Position numbers and translations under genes: made by a program. DNA of 64,000 nucleotides from Sordaria brevicollis (taxonomy: Eukaryota > Ascomycota > Sordariomycetes > Sordariales > Sordariaceae). Positions 61,593-64,000 of this stretch are shown one piece after another; within the stretch, counting starts at the first letter, position 1; each line of letters begins with the position of its first letter. Below the pieces are notes generated by a model. It was not told where the DNA came from and did no database searches. It was given only the letters and a program-made list of their open reading frames with translations. The stretch spans positions 2,232,001 through 2,296,000 of the forward strand of contig JAUTDP010000008.1 in the NCBI GenBank assembly GCA_033439795.1. The letters are read 5' to 3'.

Positions 61593-63650
61593 CGCTCCTC
61601 GTCGGGCGAAGCGGACTCGCTCACGCGCGGCTTCGGCGAGGTTTTGAGTGCGTTTAAAGGAGTGCCGACGGACGAATGAGTGGTTTATTCGGTGAGCGAG
61701 TGGATATCGAAAAGGCGGTGGTGGGCGTTATGGGAGGTTGGGGGAACCACGGACGTGGGTGGTGCCAGGCGATTGAGTGGGTTTTGTTTACTTTTGGCGC
61801 CAGAAAGGAGACAAGACCGTCCGAACTATCGTTCACCCCCAGCAGCTTCCCCCCAGCAAGCCGCCCAGCAGCACTCCGGTGGGTGTGTGGTGTCCGCTAG
61901 GGTGGCCGGCCGTGGTCCTGTTCCTGCGTTTCCAGGAAGCTCGCAGCCGGGCGGAAAAGCCAAGGCCGAATCAAACAAATCAAATCAGGGCGCCCAGCGG
62001 CCGGCCAGCCTGTGCCTTGGTGTCCCCGCCGCTGAGTCCCGCTCCTGGCCTGCGCAGACCTGGCAGACCTGGCTGCCCCCCTGTTCCATGGAAAACCTGG
62101 GGAAAACGCGAACAAAGGCCAATGAGAAGGTGGGGATGCCTCATCTTGTTTTCCCTGCTTGTGCGGCTTCTGAAATGGCGAAAGGAGGGGAAGGCCGAGT
62201 TGCCAGCTGTCTCGGATCACCTTTTCACTCAATCTGGTTCCCATGTTTTGAAAAATGAGACAATTATTCACAGGGTTTCGGGGCTTGGGTCTGGTCATTT
62301 TTGCGGTGGACTCGGAAGCAGGAGGATCACCCATTGCACCCCATTGAGACCCCCGGCGGCCCCGTCTGATAGCGGGTCAGTAGCGGGCCACTGTCCATCA
62401 TGAACGCCCATCAGTCCCCATCAGGCAATCCAGGGCCAGGAGGACACCAGGGGGGGAAGATGCCCGGAATGGCAGGACGCATGGCCCCCGGGAGCTCGGC
62501 GGAGAGGTGATATGCTTTGCATTGGCCTCGCGTGCCGTTGCGGGTAGCGGTAGCAACTTGCGCCGGTGACCTGCTGCAATGGCAATCTGGCTTCCACGCT
62601 GCTGACTGCACAAGTGCCACATTTGCTGCTCTTGGGACGTGAATGAAGAATGGGTTGGGTGTCTGGAGGCGCCAAACTTCAGGAAGCAGTCCGGGGGTGT
62701 TTCGCCCGTGGCACCATCGTCATACAATGGTGCGCTTTCACGGCAACCGAAAGAAACTGTTCCCAAACACCAAGTGTCCCGAGGGAAAGAGATTCGGAGG
62801 CTTTGTTGGTTGGCGTTCACCGTCCGTTGTGACCGTCCGACGCGGCCACCACGATCAGCATGCGCATTCCCAAGTACCACAAGGTACACGCCTTGGCGAC
62901 CATACCCGCCCGGCTGAACGATCACGGATCAACTGGCCCACGTTCAACGGCCCTGCAGCCCGTCCGAGGCTCGTTCCAGTTCAGAATCAGAACAATGCAG
63001 CCACCACGTTCGAAAAGTGTGAGGGAGCCAGTGCGTGATTGTATGTGCGCGGGTTCAAGACTCATTTCTGGGGAATGGTCAATGGCCATCTACAACGGTA
63101 CGACCCAAGGCCAAGGAGATCAGTTTCAATACGTACAAAGCTCCGAAAGAGAGGATCCAAATAAAATTTGCTGCACGACATACCTGGCGATTTTCTCATG
63201 GTCACATCCGAGCTTGAGAAGATCATACTATTACCGAGTCGAATAAGAGCTTGTGAACCTACTGCGGCCACCGCCCCGAGCTTCAAAAACAAAAACATCC
63301 TGATAAAACATAACAAGGCACTCATATGAAACCTTCCCGATATCACATTCACTTGACGCCGCTCGGATCTCGGTGATCTTCGAATCTCGCAGCAGCCCAC
63401 AAACAGAAAAAGGCCGCGTTGCGCAACATCTAATGTCCAACTAATATTGCCTTTTCATCTCGGGCTCTCGGTGGATTGTCCCATGGCGGTTCTGGTTGCC
63501 GTTCGTGCTAAACGGGTGCTAACTGGACTTAGTCGTGGTGGTATTATTGCCGGAGCAAATACCTTCTGTATACGACCTAACTAACTCTACGGGAATCATG
63601 GATCAGGCAGGTCAACGGTTCGAACCTTCGCTAACTCGGGGATAGTCAAC
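61593..63650. other. Intergenic, no further gene recognised
   Basis: The left part may contain 5' exons and the leader of the disordered-protein gene. The remainder holds overlapping frames of up to 208 codons on both strands without motifs. Confidence 0.5.
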
Positions 63651-64000
63651 CAAGTCTAGCATCAGCTGATTACCACCCTACGGCCAAGTTTTTCGATCTT
63701 TTTCTTTTCCTATTTTGCTCCAGCTTGTTCTTTTTCCCGTCTCTTTCGTCTTGACCTCGGTCGAAAGGTTTTCAATCTTCTCCCCACCTTCTGTCCGATC
63801 TTTTACACGTCCTCTCTGCTTTTCATCTACAGTTCTTATCCCCCGTCTCTTCTATCAACCTAGGCTTCCCATGCCTGAGTGAAGCTTCTGTGACTGGCAA
63901 CCGATTTGGCTTAAGTGACTGATATCGAAGCCACAACCAAGCAAGTCAAAGCCAAGTCGTAGTTACACATCCGTCAGGGACATCAACGACAGTAAACAAA
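63651..64000 (+). promoter_or_regulatory. Pyrimidine-rich leader of a gene beyond the window
   Basis: Sequence to 63860 is strongly C/T-rich (TTTTCCTATTTTGCTCC, CCCGTCTCTTCTATC), followed by an A/C-rich end with CAAGCAAGTCAAAGCC and ACAGTAAACAAA. This is the usual look of promoter and 5' UTR in ascomycetes, so a + gene probably starts just past 64000. Confidence 0.45.

Noticed and set aside
63590..63640. GGTTCGAACC-like sequence resembling a tRNA T-arm
   Set aside because: No acceptor stem, D-arm or anticodon arm could be folded around it. No other tRNA or rRNA candidates were seen.
1..64000. CRISPR arrays, operons or bacterial-type terminators
   Set aside because: The genome is fungal; no regularly spaced repeats or polycistronic layout were found.

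Overview
The window looks like the nuclear genome of a filamentous ascomycete, probably a sordariomycete. The genes carry short introns of about 50-120 bp with GT..AG ends, the proteins are typical of fungi (Mga2/Spt23-like regulator, fungal Na+/H+ antiporter, GH128 glucanase), and the repeats are strongly altered by repeat-induced point mutation (RIP): very AT-rich, with CpA/TpG almost gone, CpG kept, and stops in every frame. No prokaryotic features were seen.

Layout. (1) 1-1124: no recognisable gene. (2) 1125-5860: a DNA transposon with ~53-bp terminal inverted repeats and a RIP-killed Tc1/mariner-type (DDE_3) transposase on +, plus what looks like a second long ruined gene on -. (3) 5861-18225: a gene island with a secretory RING-H2 membrane ubiquitin ligase (+, 3 exons), an 11-exon seven-helix membrane protein (+), and a secreted GH128 endo-beta-1,3-glucanase (-). 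(4) 18226-29334: two Ty1/copia retrotransposon copies of exactly equal length (5547 bp). One is inserted in the LTR of the other, and each insertion still has its 5-bp target duplication. (5) 29335-54212: the main gene island, with an Mga2/Spt23-like membrane-tethered transcription factor (-), a plasma-membrane-type Na+/H+ antiporter (-), the TAD3 subunit of the tRNA A34 deaminase (-), and a 6-phosphofructo-2-kinase/fructose-2,6-bisphosphatase (+). A small inverted-repeat block with degenerate TTAGGG repeats lies at 45.3 kb. (6) 54213-57738: a PIF/Harbinger transposon with 36-bp TIRs, RIP-mutated inside. (7) 57739-64000: a large disordered protein (-), and at the right edge a pyrimidine-rich leader that probably belongs to a + gene beyond the window.

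The host genes do not form an operon or an obvious cluster. They are housekeeping or regulatory functions (lipid/membrane sensing, ion homeostasis, tRNA editing, glycolytic control, cell-wall glucan) in separate transcription units with long intergenic leaders. The most notable content is the transposon structure: three unrelated families, all inactivated by RIP but with their outer 50-250 bp nearly unmutated. This allowed the TIRs, LTRs and retrotransposon target duplications to be read directly. Exon joins below were made by hand from splice signals and reading-frame continuity; no alignment or database search was run.
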